Shown: positions 5,821 through 6,197 of the stretch, one piece after another
Numbering within the stretch: position 1 is the first letter of the stretch
How the letters are laid out: every line of letters starts with the position of its first letter
Assembly (NCBI GenBank): GCA_016195505.1
Contig: JACPZN010000156.1
Coordinates: 1 to 6,197, forward strand
Origin: Nitrospirota bacterium
Lineage (GTDB): Bacteria > Nitrospirota > Nitrospiria > Nitrospirales > Nitrospiraceae
DNA length: 6,197 nt
Reading direction: 5' to 3'
Notes under the pieces: generated by a model
Told to the model about the DNA's origin: nothing
The model's database searches: none
What the model saw: the letters and a program-made list of their open reading frames with translations, nothing else
Position numbers and translations under genes: made by a program

Positions 5821-6197
5821 ATGTTGGGACGCCTGACCAGGAAAGTGGCCGTGACCTTCGCCGATCTGCCGGAAGGCCAGGAGCGGCAACCCGTCACGAT
5901 TCGTGCCGAGGTGGTCGAAGAGTGGCTGGGCTCAGAACGGTTCATGCCTGAAGAGGCGCGCAAGATTTTGCCTCCCGGTGTGGCTACCGGCCTAGCCTGG
6001 ACTCCGACCGGCGGCGACGTGCTCTATATTGAAACGACCCTCTTGCCCGGCAGCCACGAGCTGACCCTCACCGGCCAGTTGGGCGACGTGATGCAGGAGT
6101 CGGCGCATGCAGCCATGTCATACGTACGCTCCCGCGCCTCGCGGCTCGGTATCCCCAAGGACTTTTACCGCAACTTCGATATTCACATTCACGTGCC
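5821..6197 (+). CDS. lon: Lon protease, sensor-2 end and start of peptidase domain, out of frame with the upstream part (3' end outside window)
   Basis: A frame open from 5791 (after TGA at 5788-5790) to the window end resumes Lon exactly where the upstream part stops: AGVRQLEQMLGRLTRKVAV from 5797. A linker follows, then the family S16 proteolytic domain with GVATGLAWTPTGGDVLYIE, LTLTGQLGDVMQESAHAA and FYRNFDIHIHVP. The window ends just before the expected segment carrying the catalytic Ser (PKDGPSAG), so the Ser-Lys dyad is not visible. As a separate gene it could start at ATG 5821, preceded by GGAG at 5814-5817 with only three bases between, which is a tight fit. More likely this is the 3' part of a disrupted lon. 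The Lon identity is certain; independent expression is not shown. Confidence 0.75.
   Translation, partial: MLGRLTRKVAVTFADLPEGQERQPVTIRAEVVEEWLGSERFMPEEARKILPPGVATGLAWTPTGGDVLYIETTLLPGSHELTLTGQLGDVMQESAHAAMSYVRSRASRLGIPKDFYRNFDIHIHV

Overview
The window is bacterial, moderately GC-rich and densely coded, with short intergenic gaps. Codon style, the gene mix and the flavour of the proteins suggest a Nitrospira-like member of the Nitrospirota. This is an impression from reading the proteins, not a database result. No rRNA, tRNA, CRISPR array, insertion sequence or integrase is visible.

Layout from left to right. (1) Positions 1-141 (+) hold the C-terminal end of a RelE/ParE-family toxin. (2) Positions 188-730 (-) hold a zinc-ribbon NUDIX hydrolase whose frame is broken by an amber codon exactly where a conserved Trp is expected. 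(3) Positions 760-1935 (+) hold an intact THUMP-domain RNA methyltransferase of the RlmL/YpsC type, divergent from the NUDIX gene with a gap of only 29 bases. (4) Positions 2010-4070 (+) hold a large predicted lipoprotein of about 686 residues. Its C-terminal half carries twelve complete copies, plus one partial copy, of a repeat with the core hhhDxxGNDxY, mostly 26-29 residues apart. (5) Positions 4211-6197 (+) hold a Lon (La) protease gene behind a good sigma70-like promoter. Its frame is broken near 5795 by what looks like a small deletion, and the gene runs off the window before its catalytic Ser-Lys dyad.

The genes do not form one obvious pathway. The toxin, NUDIX and methyltransferase genes look like ordinary scattered housekeeping or accessory genes. 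The repeat lipoprotein and lon are in tandem, but lon has its own promoter, so no functional link can be claimed. The two most notable points are the repeat lipoprotein, whose repeat I cannot assign to a named family, and the fact that two of the four substantially covered genes (NUDIX and lon) carry disabling lesions. These lesions could be real gene decay or assembly error. TAG is the normal stop of several genes here, so amber recoding is an unlikely explanation.

All intergenic stretches (142-187, 731-759, 1936-2009, 4071-4210) are shorter than 300 bases. Only the last shows clear regulatory signals.
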